Of a DNA stretch of 64,000 nt, positions 25,619 to 34,748 are shown piece after piece; position 1 is the stretch's first letter, and each line of letters begins with the position of its first letter. The position numbers and the translations under genes were made by a program. The notes under the pieces are model-generated. The model was not told the origin of the DNA. It ran no database searches and saw only the letters and a program-made list of their open reading frames with translations. The stretch spans positions 62,001 to 126,000 of the forward strand of contig JBBAEU010000002.1 of the NCBI GenBank assembly GCA_041655765.1. The letters run 5' to 3'. Origin of the DNA: Brumimicrobium sp041655765. Lineage in GTDB: Bacteria > Bacteroidota > Bacteroidia > Flavobacteriales_D > Crocinitomicaceae.

Positions 25619-25626
25619 TATTTTTG
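25619..25626 (+). promoter_or_regulatory. -7 element before the TonB receptor gene
   Basis: TATTTTTG matches TAnnTTTG, 31 bp before the start codon. Confidence 0.4.
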
Positions 25627-25657
25627 TGTGGTGCAAACTAAAGGATTATAAAACTCA

Positions 25658-27994
25658 ATGAGGAAAGTCTATACAATTTTATGTTTTTTGATATTTTGTA
25701 TTTCTGTCTTTGGACAAAATATCACAATTAGTGGTAATGTTTCTGATGCAAGAAATGGGGAGGATTTATACGGCGCAAGGATTGTCGCCCGAACGCTGGA
25801 AAATACTGGAGCTACTACAAACTCTTATGGATTTTATTCCTTGACTATACCCAAAGGAGTACATACAATAGAGTATAGAGAAACTGGATACGAATCTTTT
25901 ATTCTTCATTTTAATTTTCAAAATGATACGACAATTAATATAGAATTGTCTATGCAAAAAGATGTGCTTGAATTGGAAGAAGTTGAAATTGTTTCTGAAA
26001 AAGGGAATGACAATATTACTTCTTCTCAAATGCAAGTAACGCGTTTAGACCCACAGGCGATAAAAACAATTCCTATTCTTTTTGGAGAACAGGATGTGAT
26101 GAAAACATTACAATTGACTCCCGGAATTAAAGGTGGAAGAGATGGAAGTGCAGGCTTTTATGTGAGAGGCGGAGGATCCGACCAAAATTTAATTCTATTG
26201 GATGAATCGGATGTGTACAATGCTTCTCATTTATTGGGCTTTTTCTCAGTCTTTAACTCTGACGCACTGAAAGAGGTGGAATTGTATAAATCTGGAATTC
26301 CTCCTGAATTTGGAAGAAGAGCTTCATCCGTAATAGATGTGAAAATGCGCGATGGAAACAATAAAAAGTACGAAGCAACTGGAGGAATAGGATTGATTTC
26401 CTCACGACTTACAGTTGAAGGTCCTATCGTTAAGGAAAAAGGCTCATTTATCATATCGGGAAGAAGAAGTTATGCCGATTTGTTCTTAAAATTATCGAAA
26501 GATGATATGATAAAACAGTCAAAATTATTTTTCTACGATTTAAACCTCAAAGCCAATTATAAAATCGGTGAAAAAGATAGAATTTACCTTTCAGGATATA
26601 TGGGAAGAGATAAATTTAGTCTTGCAGAAGACTTTGGGTTTAACTGGGGAAACATTACGTCATCATTAAGATGGAATCATTTATTTAATGATAAACTTTT
26701 CGTGAATACAACTTTCATCTTTAGTAATTTTGATTATCAATTCTCCATTGATGAAAAAGGTCCAAACGGTGTTGGTGCAGAATCTTCTATTATGGATTTT
26801 AGTTTAAAGCAAGATTACTCATATTTTATTAATTCTAATAATACCATGAAATTTGGTGTTCAAGGAATTTATCACACATTTAAACCTGGAACTTTAAAAG
26901 CGGGACAAAATTTTGGAAACCTCTTCGAGAAATTACCAGATCGCTATGCGCTTGAAGTAGGAGCTTATATACAAAATGAACAAAAAATCGGTAACAGATG
27001 GGCATTTCTATACGGATTAAGGTATTCTGGGTTTAATTTTATGGGTAAAGGAAAAGCATACGATTTTAACGATGAAGGAAAGAAAATTGATGAACGAGAA
27101 TATAAATCTTGGGAAAGTATAAAATATCACCACGGAATTGAACCCCGCGCATCAGTTAACTTTATTGTGAATGAAAGTAGTTCGATTAAAACTGCTTATA
27201 ATAGAAATTTTCAATATTTACACCAATTGTCTAATTCAACAACAAGCAGTCCAACAGATATTTGGATTCCATCATCTAATAATGTAAAACCACAAATTGC
27301 AGACCAAATCGCACTGGGATATTATCAAAACTTCAAGAAAGATGAATATCAAGTGTCTGTTGAAACTTATTATAAATGGTTACACAATCAAATTGATTAT
27401 CGACCGAATGCAAATATTGTCTTGAATGAACTTGTGGAGGGTGAATTGGTATATGGTAAAGGCAGAGCGTACGGTATTGAATTTCAAATTAAGAAAACAA
27501 AAGGGAAGTTCACAGGTTGGGTTAACTATACTTTGTCAAGGTCGCTACGCACATTCGATGAAATTGATAATGGTGTAGAGTTTTCAGCAAGACACGATAG
27601 GATTCACGACTTAAATGTGGTTTTGACTTATAATATTACGCCAAAAGTTGTTGTAAGCACTAGTTTTACCTACTTTACGGGAGATGCTGTTACCTATCCA
27701 AGTGGTTTTTATGCTATGGAGGGAACTTATGTGCCTTATATTGGTAAAAGAAATGGAAACAGAATGCCAGATTATCATCGGTTGGATTTAGGGTTGACAT
27801 GGTATTTGAAGGATAGAAAACATTTTGAACATAATTTGAGCTTCTCAATTTATAATGTTTATGCCCGAGAAAATACATATTCAATTGCTTTCTCTCGAGA
27901 GTTTGATGATGTTGAGTATGACCACATGAACGCCATTCAAACAGCATTATTTAAAATTATTCCGTCAATTACTTATAACTTTAAAATAAAATAA
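25658..27994 (+). CDS. TonB-dependent outer-membrane receptor
   Basis: Signal peptide (residues ~1-19, ending in FGQ), then a carboxypeptidase-regulatory-like domain (NITISGNVSDARNGEDLYGA to ~110), a plug domain (~130-235, with GGRDGSAGFYVRGG and NLILLDESDVYNASH) and a barrel of about 540 residues ending ITYNFKIK. At 778 aa it is short for a SusC protein, and it is followed 1 bp later by a DUF4249 lipoprotein gene, not susD. This receptor/DUF4249 pair is a common Bacteroidota unit of unknown substrate; it is not a glycan PUL as judged from the absence of glycosidases. Confidence 0.92.
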   Translation: MRKVYTILCFLIFCISVFGQNITISGNVSDARNGEDLYGARIVARTLENTGATTNSYGFYSLTIPKGVHTIEYRETGYESFILHFNFQNDTTINIELSMQKDVLELEEVEIVSEKGNDNITSSQMQVTRLDPQAIKTIPILFGEQDVMKTLQLTPGIKGGRDGSAGFYVRGGGSDQNLILLDESDVYNASHLLGFFSVFNSDALKEVELYKSGIPPEFGRRASSVIDVKMRDGNNKKYEATGGIGLISSRLTVEGPIVKEKGSFIISGRRSYADLFLKLSKDDMIKQSKLFFYDLNLKANYKIGEKDRIYLSGYMGRDKFSLAEDFGFNWGNITSSLRWNHLFNDKLFVNTTFIFSNFDYQFSIDEKGPNGVGAESSIMDFSLKQDYSYFINSNNTMKFGVQGIYHTFKPGTLKAGQNFGNLFEKLPDRYALEVGAYIQNEQKIGNRWAFLYGLRYSGFNFMGKGKAYDFNDEGKKIDEREYKSWESIKYHHGIEPRASVNFIVNESSSIKTAYNRNFQYLHQLSNSTTSSPTDIWIPSSNNVKPQIADQIALGYYQNFKKDEYQVSVETYYKWLHNQIDYRPNANIVLNELVEGELVYGKGRAYGIEFQIKKTKGKFTGWVNYTLSRSLRTFDEIDNGVEFSARHDRIHDLNVVLTYNITPKVVVSTSFTYFTGDAVTYPSGFYAMEGTYVPYIGKRNGNRMPDYHRLDLGLTWYLKDRKHFEHNLSFSIYNVYARENTYSIAFSREFDDVEYDHMNAIQTALFKIIPSITYNFKIK

Positions 27995-27995
27995 G

Positions 27996-28805
27996 ATGAA
28001 AAAAAATTATATTTTATTTATCCTCATTGTTTTTATCTCTACAACTGCTTGTAGAAAAATAATTGATTTAGAAGTTACGGATACTGAACCAAAATTAGTT
28101 ATTGAAGGCGTTTATGATGCTACAAACGAAAGGGTAGATGTTAAAATCACAAAAACAATCAATGTGTTTTCATCAGATACATTTCCTATAATTACCGGAG
28201 CAAACGTAACCATTTACGATGAAAATAATAACGCATCAACCCTCAACGATAACGGAGATGGAACTTATTCACTTGAGAATTATTTACCTATTTTTAATTC
28301 CATTTATCGAATGAAAGTTGAAATAGGTTCGAGCGTTTACGAAGCTGAAGACTATTTGATTGAAGTAAACCAAATTGATTCATTAACATACGAATACAAA
28401 TCAGGGAGTTTTCTCATCGGAGAAGATGGTTACGCCGTTTACATGTATGGTTCAGATCCTCCAGGAATTAGAAATTTTTATAGACTGATAAAGATTATTA
28501 ACCACGAATATCAAACAGATATAAGCGACCAACTATTGTTTGACGATGAGTTTGGAGACGGATCTACAATCAAATTAACGCTGTTTGGTTCTACTTTTCA
28601 GTTACATGATACAGTGAGAATCGAAGTAAGGTCTTTAAGTGAACAAACTTTTAAATATCAAAGTTCAATGCTGGCAACAGCAGGTAATAGCGGGTTTTCA
28701 GCAGCACCAGCAAACCCTATTTCTAATTGGAACGGACCAGAGGAATGTTTAGGGAATTTCTCTGTCTATGGATTCTCTACAGACTCAATTGTTGTTGGTA
28801 ATTAA
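27996..28805 (+). CDS. DUF4249 lipoprotein, partner of the TonB receptor
   Basis: Signal peptide with lipobox STTAC (Cys 19), then RKIIDLEVTDTEPKLVIEG, the standard start of DUF4249 proteins. The rest is beta-rich (GANVTIYDENN, NGDGTYSL, YEAEDYLIEVNQID). It ends with a conserved GPEECLGNFSVYG segment. DUF4249 proteins are encoded next to TonB receptors and presumably sit on the outer membrane as substrate-binding or plug-associated lipoproteins (inferred). It is separated from the receptor gene by one base and so is co-translated. Confidence 0.88.
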   Translation: MKKNYILFILIVFISTTACRKIIDLEVTDTEPKLVIEGVYDATNERVDVKITKTINVFSSDTFPIITGANVTIYDENNNASTLNDNGDGTYSLENYLPIFNSIYRMKVEIGSSVYEAEDYLIEVNQIDSLTYEYKSGSFLIGEDGYAVYMYGSDPPGIRNFYRLIKIINHEYQTDISDQLLFDDEFGDGSTIKLTLFGSTFQLHDTVRIEVRSLSEQTFKYQSSMLATAGNSGFSAAPANPISNWNGPEECLGNFSVYGFSTDSIVVGN

Positions 28806-28814
28806 TTTAACAAA

Positions 28815-29591
28815 TTGGCAAAACTTCAAATTAGAATATTAGGTTCTGGAACATCACAAGGCATTCCTTTAATAGGATGCGATTGTTATGTGTGCAAATC
28901 AAACAATCCAAAGGATAATCGACTAAGAAGTTCGATTTTATTTACATGGAATAACGAGAATTTTGTCATTGATACTGGACCAGATTTTAGACAACAGATG
29001 CTTCGTGAGAATATCCAAAGTTTACGCGCAGTTATTTACACACATGAACATAAAGACCATATTGCAGGTATGGATGATATTCGGGCATTTAATTACATCG
29101 AACATCGGAACATGGAATTATACGCGTCTGAAGAAACAACGACAGCATTGAAACGTGAGTTTTATTATGCTTTTGGCGAGAATCAATATCCAGGAACGCC
29201 AAAAATCAATTTACATACGATTAAAAATGAACCTTTTCAATTGCCCGACGGTCCAGTAGTGACTCCAATTCTTGGTTTTCATTATAAAATGATTGTATTT
29301 GGATTCAGAATTGAGAATTTTGCTTATTTTACTGATGTAAAAACAATTCCGACAAATGAATTGGAGAAGATGAAGAATTTAGATGTATTGGTATTGGATT
29401 GCTTAAAAGAGGACCAGCATATTTCTCATCTAAATTTAAAAGAAGCATTAGAGATAATTGATGAATTAAAACCGAAGAAAGCATATTTGACACATATTTC
29501 TCATCAATTTGGAACAGATGAAGAAATTAATAAAAAGCTCCCGAAAAACGTGTTTACAGCTTATGACGGGTTGGTCATCGACATAGATTAA
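28815..29591 (+). CDS. PhnP-like metallo-beta-lactamase-fold phosphodiesterase
   Basis: Residues LGSGTSQGIPLIGCDCYVC carry the family N-terminus and the Cys cluster used by PhnP for a structural zinc. THEHKDHIAGMDDIR holds the HxHxDH catalytic metal site; further ligands are in FHYKM, FTDV and LTHISH. PhnP hydrolyses cyclic ribose phosphates; Bacteroidota homologues outside phn operons have undefined substrates. The gene begins with TTG at 28815 (MAKLQIRI), 9 bp after the DUF4249 stop; no ATG fits before the N-terminal strand. Length 258 aa is normal. Confidence 0.88.
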   Translation: MAKLQIRILGSGTSQGIPLIGCDCYVCKSNNPKDNRLRSSILFTWNNENFVIDTGPDFRQQMLRENIQSLRAVIYTHEHKDHIAGMDDIRAFNYIEHRNMELYASEETTTALKREFYYAFGENQYPGTPKINLHTIKNEPFQLPDGPVVTPILGFHYKMIVFGFRIENFAYFTDVKTIPTNELEKMKNLDVLVLDCLKEDQHISHLNLKEALEIIDELKPKKAYLTHISHQFGTDEEINKKLPKNVFTAYDGLVIDID

Positions 29592-29604
29592 TTTAAAGTA
29601 TTGA

Positions 29605-30285
29605 ATGAATAATATGGAGTTTGAACAGTATCTTTGCGAAACATCTATGCTGGAAGTAGCATCTGAAAGTTCAAACAATTTAATTCAATTTGTAGATACT
29701 TCCTTGTCATTGAGAGAACAAGCTGTTCAACTTTATTATAAAGTGAGGGATATGTTTATTTACGACCCTTATCATTTGGATTTAAGGTCTGAAAATCTAA
29801 AATCAAGCGTGATTATGAAAAAGAAACGGGCTTGGTGTGTTGAAAAATCAATTGTTTTGGCAACTGGATTTAGGGCGTTAGGCATTCCTTCAAAATTGGG
29901 TTATGGAATTGTTGTAAATCATATTGGAGTGGAGAAGCTGACGAAATATTTAAAAAGAAAAGAAATTGTTTTTCATGGCTATGTTTCAGCTTTTATAGAC
30001 GGGAAATGGGTAAAAACAACGCCTGCTTTTGATCGTAGAATTTGTCGTCTTCTCAATGTAAAGCCGTTGGAATGGGACGGAAAAAATGATGCTTTGTTAC
30101 AAGCTTATCAAGGAGAAAACGAATTTATGGAGTACAAACATTTTTATGGCGAATTTGAAGATGTACCTGTTCAGCTGATGAATGATGAGATGCAAAAATA
30201 TTATCCTCATTTGTTTGAAAAGGAGTACAAAACAAAAGAATTTTCATTTTTTCATATAGAGAGAAATAACACGGAAAATAATTGA
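29605..30285 (+). CDS. Transglutaminase-like domain protein
   Basis: A cytoplasmic 226-aa protein with the papain-like transglutaminase triad: Cys in KKKRAWCVEKSIVLA, His in IVFHGYVSAFIDGKWV and Asp in TTPAFDRRIC. These domains act as proteases or amidases in bacteria. ATG at 29605 is followed by a second ATG two codons later (29614); either could be used. It lies 13 bp after the PhnP-like gene and its 3' end touches the DUF3298 gene, suggesting an operon. Substrate unknown. Confidence 0.82.
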   Translation: MNNMEFEQYLCETSMLEVASESSNNLIQFVDTSLSLREQAVQLYYKVRDMFIYDPYHLDLRSENLKSSVIMKKKRAWCVEKSIVLATGFRALGIPSKLGYGIVVNHIGVEKLTKYLKRKEIVFHGYVSAFIDGKWVKTTPAFDRRICRLLNVKPLEWDGKNDALLQAYQGENEFMEYKHFYGEFEDVPVQLMNDEMQKYYPHLFEKEYKTKEFSFFHIERNNTENN

Positions 30286-30293
30286 TTAAAGCT

Positions 30294-31094
30294 ATGAAGA
30301 AGATAGGGGTTATCATTATAGGAATCTTTTTATTAATAGGGTGTAACTCAGAATCTGAAAGCACTTTCGTTGAGGAAGAAATTGAAGTAAAGGAGGCAAT
30401 TGCTTTTAATACTCGAACTGTTGACACGATGATAGTTGCTTTCCCTGAAGTTACAGATACAATTGTTGGGAAAATTTATTATCATTATCCAGTTGTGGCA
30501 GAAACAGAGAATCGCTGGTTAGATTATGCCATTCAAAGCGTCTTAGGATTTGAGACACAATTGGAACCTAAATCATTAGAGGAAGAAGTGATTAGAGAGT
30601 TTAAAGAAACTTATAAATACATGGATGCAGATATGCCATCGGTGAATGGTTATTATTTGTTTGATTCTGTTGGGATTCACTTTCAAAATAAACAAATTAT
30701 TGATATTGTCAGAACTCATTATTCATATTATGGTGGTGCGCATGGTTTCCATTCTACGTTTTCTCATTTATATGATTTGAATACAAAAGAAAGACTTTAT
30801 TGGAATGATATTTTTGTGGATTCGGTTGTTTTAAAGAAAAAATTAGAAAATCAATTTCGCCTAGATTATGGATTAACTACAAAAGACGAAGTGGAAGAAA
30901 TTCTTTTTGAGAATGATTTTCCTATGACCGACAATATTTTAATTAGTGAGGATGAGGTAATAATTATCTACAATGTTTATGATATTGCACCTTACTCTTC
31001 TGGTTTGATATCTATTTCACTAAAATATGAGGAGATTGAAGATAATTTGACAGAATCTTTTAAAAGTATGTTAGGATTCAATTATGTGTTATGA
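30294..31094 (+). CDS. DUF3298 lipoprotein (RsiV/PdaC-like C-terminal domain)
   Basis: I choose ATG at 30294 (MKKIGVIII); a TTG four codons upstream is possible but unlikely. The signal peptide ends in LIGC, giving a lipoprotein. The mature part has the DUF4163-like half (~45-150) and the DUF3298 half with the hallmark YYGGAHGFHST and LYWNDIFVDS. In other bacteria this domain occurs at the end of RsiV anti-sigma factors (lysozyme binding) and in the deacetylase PdaC; no sigma factor is adjacent here. Role unknown. Confidence 0.82.
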   Translation: MKKIGVIIIGIFLLIGCNSESESTFVEEEIEVKEAIAFNTRTVDTMIVAFPEVTDTIVGKIYYHYPVVAETENRWLDYAIQSVLGFETQLEPKSLEEEVIREFKETYKYMDADMPSVNGYYLFDSVGIHFQNKQIIDIVRTHYSYYGGAHGFHSTFSHLYDLNTKERLYWNDIFVDSVVLKKKLENQFRLDYGLTTKDEVEEILFENDFPMTDNILISEDEVIIIYNVYDIAPYSSGLISISLKYEEIEDNLTESFKSMLGFNYVL

Positions 31095-31225
31095 TGTCTT
31101 TCTTTTTTCTTTGGCATATCAGCTTTGGTAAGTGAAGTTTCGTATTGATAACATTTGCCGTCCAAACATTGGTTAAAGTTACCGAATATCGGGTCGCTAC
31201 CACTATACTGAAGGTTAGATAGCGT
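31082..31225 (-). pseudogene. Start-less coding-like ORF, possible gene fragment
   Basis: On the minus strand an open frame of about 47 codons reads like the end of a protein (YSGSDPIFGNFNQC, CLDGKCYQYETSL, KADMPKKKERHHNT) with protein-like composition, but it has an in-frame stop just upstream and no usable start codon before its last third. It overlaps the end of the DUF3298 gene by 13 bp. I cannot name it. It may be the 3' scrap of a lost gene. Confidence 0.3.
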
Positions 31226-31248
31226 ATTTTTATTTTATAGGAAAAATA

Positions 31249-31271
31249 ACAGGGGCGTTACGCGCCCCTGT
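31249..31271. terminator. Strong bidirectional hairpin
   Basis: ACAGGGGCG (31249-31257) pairs perfectly with CGCCCCTGT (31263-31271) across a 5-nt loop, plus one G-U pair. It lies between the convergent DUF3298 and beta-helix lipoprotein genes and is by far the most GC-rich element nearby. Confidence 0.7.
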
Positions 31272-31299
31272 ACATTAAAAAATATATTTTCCAAGTGTT

Positions 31300-32547
31300 T
31301 TAAGGATTGGTTACCTCCGCTCCATTCCAATCAGAAAATAGTTTAGGTGTATTATTCAAATTTAGATTGCTGTGATTGAAATTGATTTCACTAGCGTGCT
31401 GAATACTTACCGCATATTCGTAACAATCAATGAAATTTACGTCGTGCATATTTAATAACACATCATTACTACCTAAAAGAATGGCACCATTAGGGTAGCT
31501 GTTGGTTGCCCCGGCGTTGGCAATATCCAAAAACCCAATTTCATTCAATGGATTGGAAGTATAGTCAACTTGAATACCAGTCCAATATCCTGGCACATTT
31601 TGCGCTCCTTTTATGGTAATGGGTTCGTTCGCTGTTCCCACCATAATGATTTCATGATTAAAATGAAAGGCATTTTGAAACCTGATTTGGCTTCCAGCAT
31701 CCATTAATAAGGTAACGCCTGGCTCAAATGTAAATTTACGCTTCGCGTCATTATCTGGTTTGAATCCAACAGAAAAGAAAGGTATGTCGGTTTTGTGGAA
31801 TACTACATCTTTCCGAACATCGTCTCCTGTTAATTTAATATAGTCATTCACATTTCCAGTATAAGTACTAGTGCCATTGATGGAGTTAATATAGTTTGCC
31901 GATGTTTGAATTGGAATATCATTCTTTGTGAAAGTACTATTAGAAAGTGTTAACTCTCCTGCTTTTAATGAGCCGTCCAGCCAATTCATTCCAATAAGGT
32001 ATCCGTGCTGAACAGTACAATGATCCATATTCAATACTGCACCAGCAGCACCAATAAGAGACCCTTGTAGTGCCCATCCGCCGCGACCTTCTTGTCCAGC
32101 ATATTCTATGGTTACGTAGCTCATTTGATTGGCAGGGTTATCGCTGGAAATTTGGATGCCTCTCCAGAATCCTTTGTTTTTTTGGACTCCCGTTAAGATA
32201 ATTGGTTTATCGGCAGTTCCGTTCATTTGTATTTTACCGTTTCCGTCCTTACCTAATCGCAACCCAGCATTACTTTTAAACTCAATTACTACACCTGCAT
32301 CTATTATAAAATCCCCACTGGTTGCTGGGTCACAAGTGATAATATAGTCAACCGGTTTATCTGGATTATCGGTCAAATGGACATCGGGATTATTAGTGAA
32401 AAAGCTACAGTCCAAAGTAATTGGTTGACTATTTACTGTGGGTGTATCTGGTACTGATGGTTCGATATTGTCCTTTTTACAAGAGAACAACATTAATCTT
32501 GCAACTGCAAGGATTGCAAGTTTTTGTGTTTGTTCAAAATTCTTCAT
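31300..32547 (-). CDS. Beta-helix lipoprotein, function unknown
   Basis: The signal peptide ends in MLFSC (Cys 23), followed by KKDN, a start typical of surface-bound Bacteroidota lipoproteins. The remaining ~390 residues are repetitive strands such as DFIIDAGVVIEFKSNAG, GIQISSDNPANQMSYVTIEY and GIQVDYTSNPLNEIGFLDI, consistent with a right-handed parallel beta-helix. The pattern occurs twice (~45-230 and ~240-415), suggesting an internal duplication: GFWRGIQISSDNPANQMSYV against GYWTGIQVDYTSNPLNEIGF. No catalytic residues can be assigned. Confidence 0.75.
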   Translation of the reverse strand: MKNFEQTQKLAILAVARLMLFSCKKDNIEPSVPDTPTVNSQPITLDCSFFTNNPDVHLTDNPDKPVDYIITCDPATSGDFIIDAGVVIEFKSNAGLRLGKDGNGKIQMNGTADKPIILTGVQKNKGFWRGIQISSDNPANQMSYVTIEYAGQEGRGGWALQGSLIGAAGAVLNMDHCTVQHGYLIGMNWLDGSLKAGELTLSNSTFTKNDIPIQTSANYINSINGTSTYTGNVNDYIKLTGDDVRKDVVFHKTDIPFFSVGFKPDNDAKRKFTFEPGVTLLMDAGSQIRFQNAFHFNHEIIMVGTANEPITIKGAQNVPGYWTGIQVDYTSNPLNEIGFLDIANAGATNSYPNGAILLGSNDVLLNMHDVNFIDCYEYAVSIQHASEINFNHSNLNLNNTPKLFSDWNGAEVTNP

Positions 32548-32575
32548 TACTATTTATTTTTAATGATTAATAGTA

Positions 32576-32583
32576 CAAATTTA
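32576..32583 (-). promoter_or_regulatory. -7 element before the beta-helix lipoprotein gene
   Basis: Reads TAAATTTG on the minus strand (TAnnTTTG), 28 bp before the start codon. Confidence 0.4.
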
Positions 32584-32664
32584 TAGCTAAGCCTAAAACG
32601 TTGTACAAGGGTTTTCTCTAATATTTATTAAGGATTAATAATTTATAAGTATGTAATTCTTTAG

Positions 32665-32951
32665 CTTTAACCATTTTAATTTAGCAAAAAGGCTCTAAGA
32701 AAAACAGTTTCTATACTGGTATTTCTATCAAAAAAAAACAGGTAGAAGTTTACAAAGATTTGTTTTTATTATTGTTGAATTTAGAGACTTTAATTCCGTA
32801 TATTAGCATGAAATTTCTTAGTGTTAAAGAAACGTACAAGAATAATCTGCAAATAAAGACATATCTTTTATATGATAATGTCAACTTTAGTCTTGTTTTC
32901 TTTGTAATAACTTTTGCTATTTACTCAAGTTATGTTATTGATTTAAGTTAG
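32665..32951 (+). pseudogene. Decayed partial duplicate of the glycosyltransferase-sanA junction
   Basis: This segment resembles ~33935-34190, that is the 3' end of the glycosyltransferase gene, the spacer and the 5' end of the SanA-like gene. The best stretches are TGTTGA-TTTAGAGA with its continuation to GAAACG, and the part encoding FSLVFFVITFAIYSSYVID, which matches FSLVLFVIAFAVYSNYIIE. The glycosyltransferase tail survives as VEVYKDL (against VDVGRDL), out of frame. A 63-codon ORF at 32760 spans the old stop and start and is not a gene. The similarity was found by eye. It shows that the pair was once duplicated in tandem and the first copy mostly deleted. Confidence 0.65.
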
Positions 32952-33019
32952 ATAGGCAAATATTTAATAACGCCTATGAATTGCATATTATTCTTTTGGT
33001 TTGATATCTATTTAAATCT

Positions 33020-34027
33020 ATGAACCCACTCATTTCAATATTAATTCCCGTAAAAGATGAAGAGCGTTTTCTTTTGGAATGCTTGGAATCAATTCAGCGT
33101 CAATCATACACAAACTTTGAAGTTATATTGGTTGATGACTTTAGTGAAGACTCAAGTTGGTCCATATTGGAGCAGTTTTGTAAAAATGATGCTCGCTTTT
33201 ATTGTTTTAAAAATCAGGAAGCTGGAGTTATTTCTGCCTTACGACTTGCTTTTTCAAAGTCTTCAGGAGAACTTATAACTAGAATGGATGCCGACGATTT
33301 AATGAGGAAAGAGAAAATTCAGGTTTTGGCTGAAAACTTACTTTCGGCAGGTAAAAGTCATGTTGCAATTGGTGGTGTTTATTATTTTGCTGAAGTAAAA
33401 CTGAAATCAGGATATAAAAATTATCAAGTTTGGCTGAATCGTTTGACAAAATCAGGAGATAATTTTAAAGAGATTTTTAAGGAATGCTCTATTCCATCTC
33501 CTTGTTGGATGCTTTATCGGGAAGATTTAGAAAAAATAAATGCTTTTAATGAAAATCGTTACCCTGAAGATTATGATTTGGCCTTTCGAATGTATGAAGC
33601 AGGGATAGATGTTGTGCCAACAGATAAAATTTTACACGATTGGAGAGATTATGATAACAGAACATCTCGGATAGACCCAAATTATCACGATTACACGTTT
33701 ACCAATATAAAATGGTATTATTTTGATAAAATTCATTATAATAAAAGTAGAGGAATTGCCGTTATGGGAACAAGTTTTAGGGGAAAGCAATTGGCTAAAT
33801 TTTTAATCGAAAATGAGATAGACTTTATTTGGTTTTCAAAAAATGAAAATAAAATTGGTAAGTCTATTTATGAAAAGCAAATATATGTAATGGAAGACAA
33901 ATCGATAGATTGGAAAAACTATCAAATTATTACCACTTTTAAGGACTTGAAAGCAAAAGATTATATTCAAAATTTTCTTTTAAGAAATGGGGTAGATGTT
34001 GGAAGAGATTTGTATCATTTTTGTTGA
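33020..34027 (+). CDS. Glycosyltransferase family 2 with a C-terminal extension
   Basis: N-terminal GT-A domain: ISILIPVKDEERFLLECLES, VILVDDFSEDSSW, the DxD-type TRMDADDLM (~90) and YPEDYDLAFRMYEAG (acceptor-side Glu-Asp). No membrane segment. A C-terminal ~95 residues (GIAVMGTSFRGKQLAKFLIE onwards) resemble a small Rossmann-like module sometimes found on such enzymes. Likely transfers a sugar to a surface glycan or lipid. The SanA-like gene follows 45 bp later; a decayed copy of the junction between them lies just upstream. Confidence 0.85.
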   Translation: MNPLISILIPVKDEERFLLECLESIQRQSYTNFEVILVDDFSEDSSWSILEQFCKNDARFYCFKNQEAGVISALRLAFSKSSGELITRMDADDLMRKEKIQVLAENLLSAGKSHVAIGGVYYFAEVKLKSGYKNYQVWLNRLTKSGDNFKEIFKECSIPSPCWMLYREDLEKINAFNENRYPEDYDLAFRMYEAGIDVVPTDKILHDWRDYDNRTSRIDPNYHDYTFTNIKWYYFDKIHYNKSRGIAVMGTSFRGKQLAKFLIENEIDFIWFSKNENKIGKSIYEKQIYVMEDKSIDWKNYQIITTFKDLKAKDYIQNFLLRNGVDVGRDLYHFC

Positions 34028-34072
34028 TTTTAGAGAATTAAATTTATTATATTAGCCTAAAATTCCTCAGTA

Positions 34073-34735
34073 TTGAAGAAACGAAAAAGAAAAATCAGCC
34101 TACTTAAACGGGTCACTTATTCTATCTTTAGCCTTGTTTTATTTGTAATAGCTTTTGCTGTTTACTCAAACTATATTATTGAATCCAATTCAGAAAAACA
34201 CACGTTCAGTAATGTCGATGAAGTTCCGTATAACAAAGTTGGTGTCTTATTAGGGACATCAAAATATTACGAACAAGGTGGAATTAATTTATATTTTAAA
34301 TACAGGATTGAAGCTGCTGTTGAGTTGTTTAATAGTGGTAAGATTGATTTCATTTTGGTTTCTGGAGATAATGGAACAGAATTCTATAATGAACCAAAAA
34401 CAATCATGGAGGCGCTGATAGAACATGGAATCCCAAAATCGAAAATATATTTAGATTATGCAGGTTTTAGAACGTTAGATTCTATAATTCGTGCTAATAA
34501 AATTTTCGGGCTCAACAAATTCACTGTAATTTCTCAACAATTTCATAATGAACGCGCCATTTATTTAGCGACCAAAAAGGGGATTGAAGTTGTCGGTTTT
34601 AACGCCAAAGATGTTGAAGGTAAAAACAGTGTAAAAATCAAAACGAGAGAGTATTTCGCACGAGTAAAAGCCGTTTTAGACGTAATATTTCACGTTCAGC
34701 CTAAATTTTTGGGTGAAGAAATTGTTATCGAATAA
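34073..34735 (+). CDS. SanA/YdcF-like membrane protein (DUF218)
   Basis: One N-terminal membrane helix (~13-32, YSIFSLVLFVIAFAVYS) and a DUF218 domain: VGVLLGTSKYYEQGG, FKYRIEAAVELF, FILVSGDNG and IPKSKIYLDYAGFRTLDS. SanA of E. coli affects envelope barrier function (vancomycin exclusion at high temperature); the chemistry is unknown. Translation begins at TTG (34073): no ATG is available before the helix. Length 220 aa is normal. It follows the glycosyltransferase gene and may share its transcript, supporting a role in envelope glycan handling. Confidence 0.82.
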   Translation: MKKRKRKISLLKRVTYSIFSLVLFVIAFAVYSNYIIESNSEKHTFSNVDEVPYNKVGVLLGTSKYYEQGGINLYFKYRIEAAVELFNSGKIDFILVSGDNGTEFYNEPKTIMEALIEHGIPKSKIYLDYAGFRTLDSIIRANKIFGLNKFTVISQQFHNERAIYLATKKGIEVVGFNAKDVEGKNSVKIKTREYFARVKAVLDVIFHVQPKFLGEEIVIE

Positions 34736-34748
34736 TTTACTTTGATAT

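Noticed and set aside
25658..28805. SusC/SusD glycan utilisation locus
   Set aside because: The receptor partner is a DUF4249 lipoprotein, not SusD, and no glycoside hydrolases are near.
32760..32951. Separate 63-codon gene
   Set aside because: It spans the remains of the duplicated glycosyltransferase end and SanA start and uses both out of context.
31005..33013. 16-bp identity (GGTTTGATATCTATTT) at 31005 and 32998
   Set aside because: One copy is inside the DUF3298 coding sequence and no flanking similarity supports a repeat.
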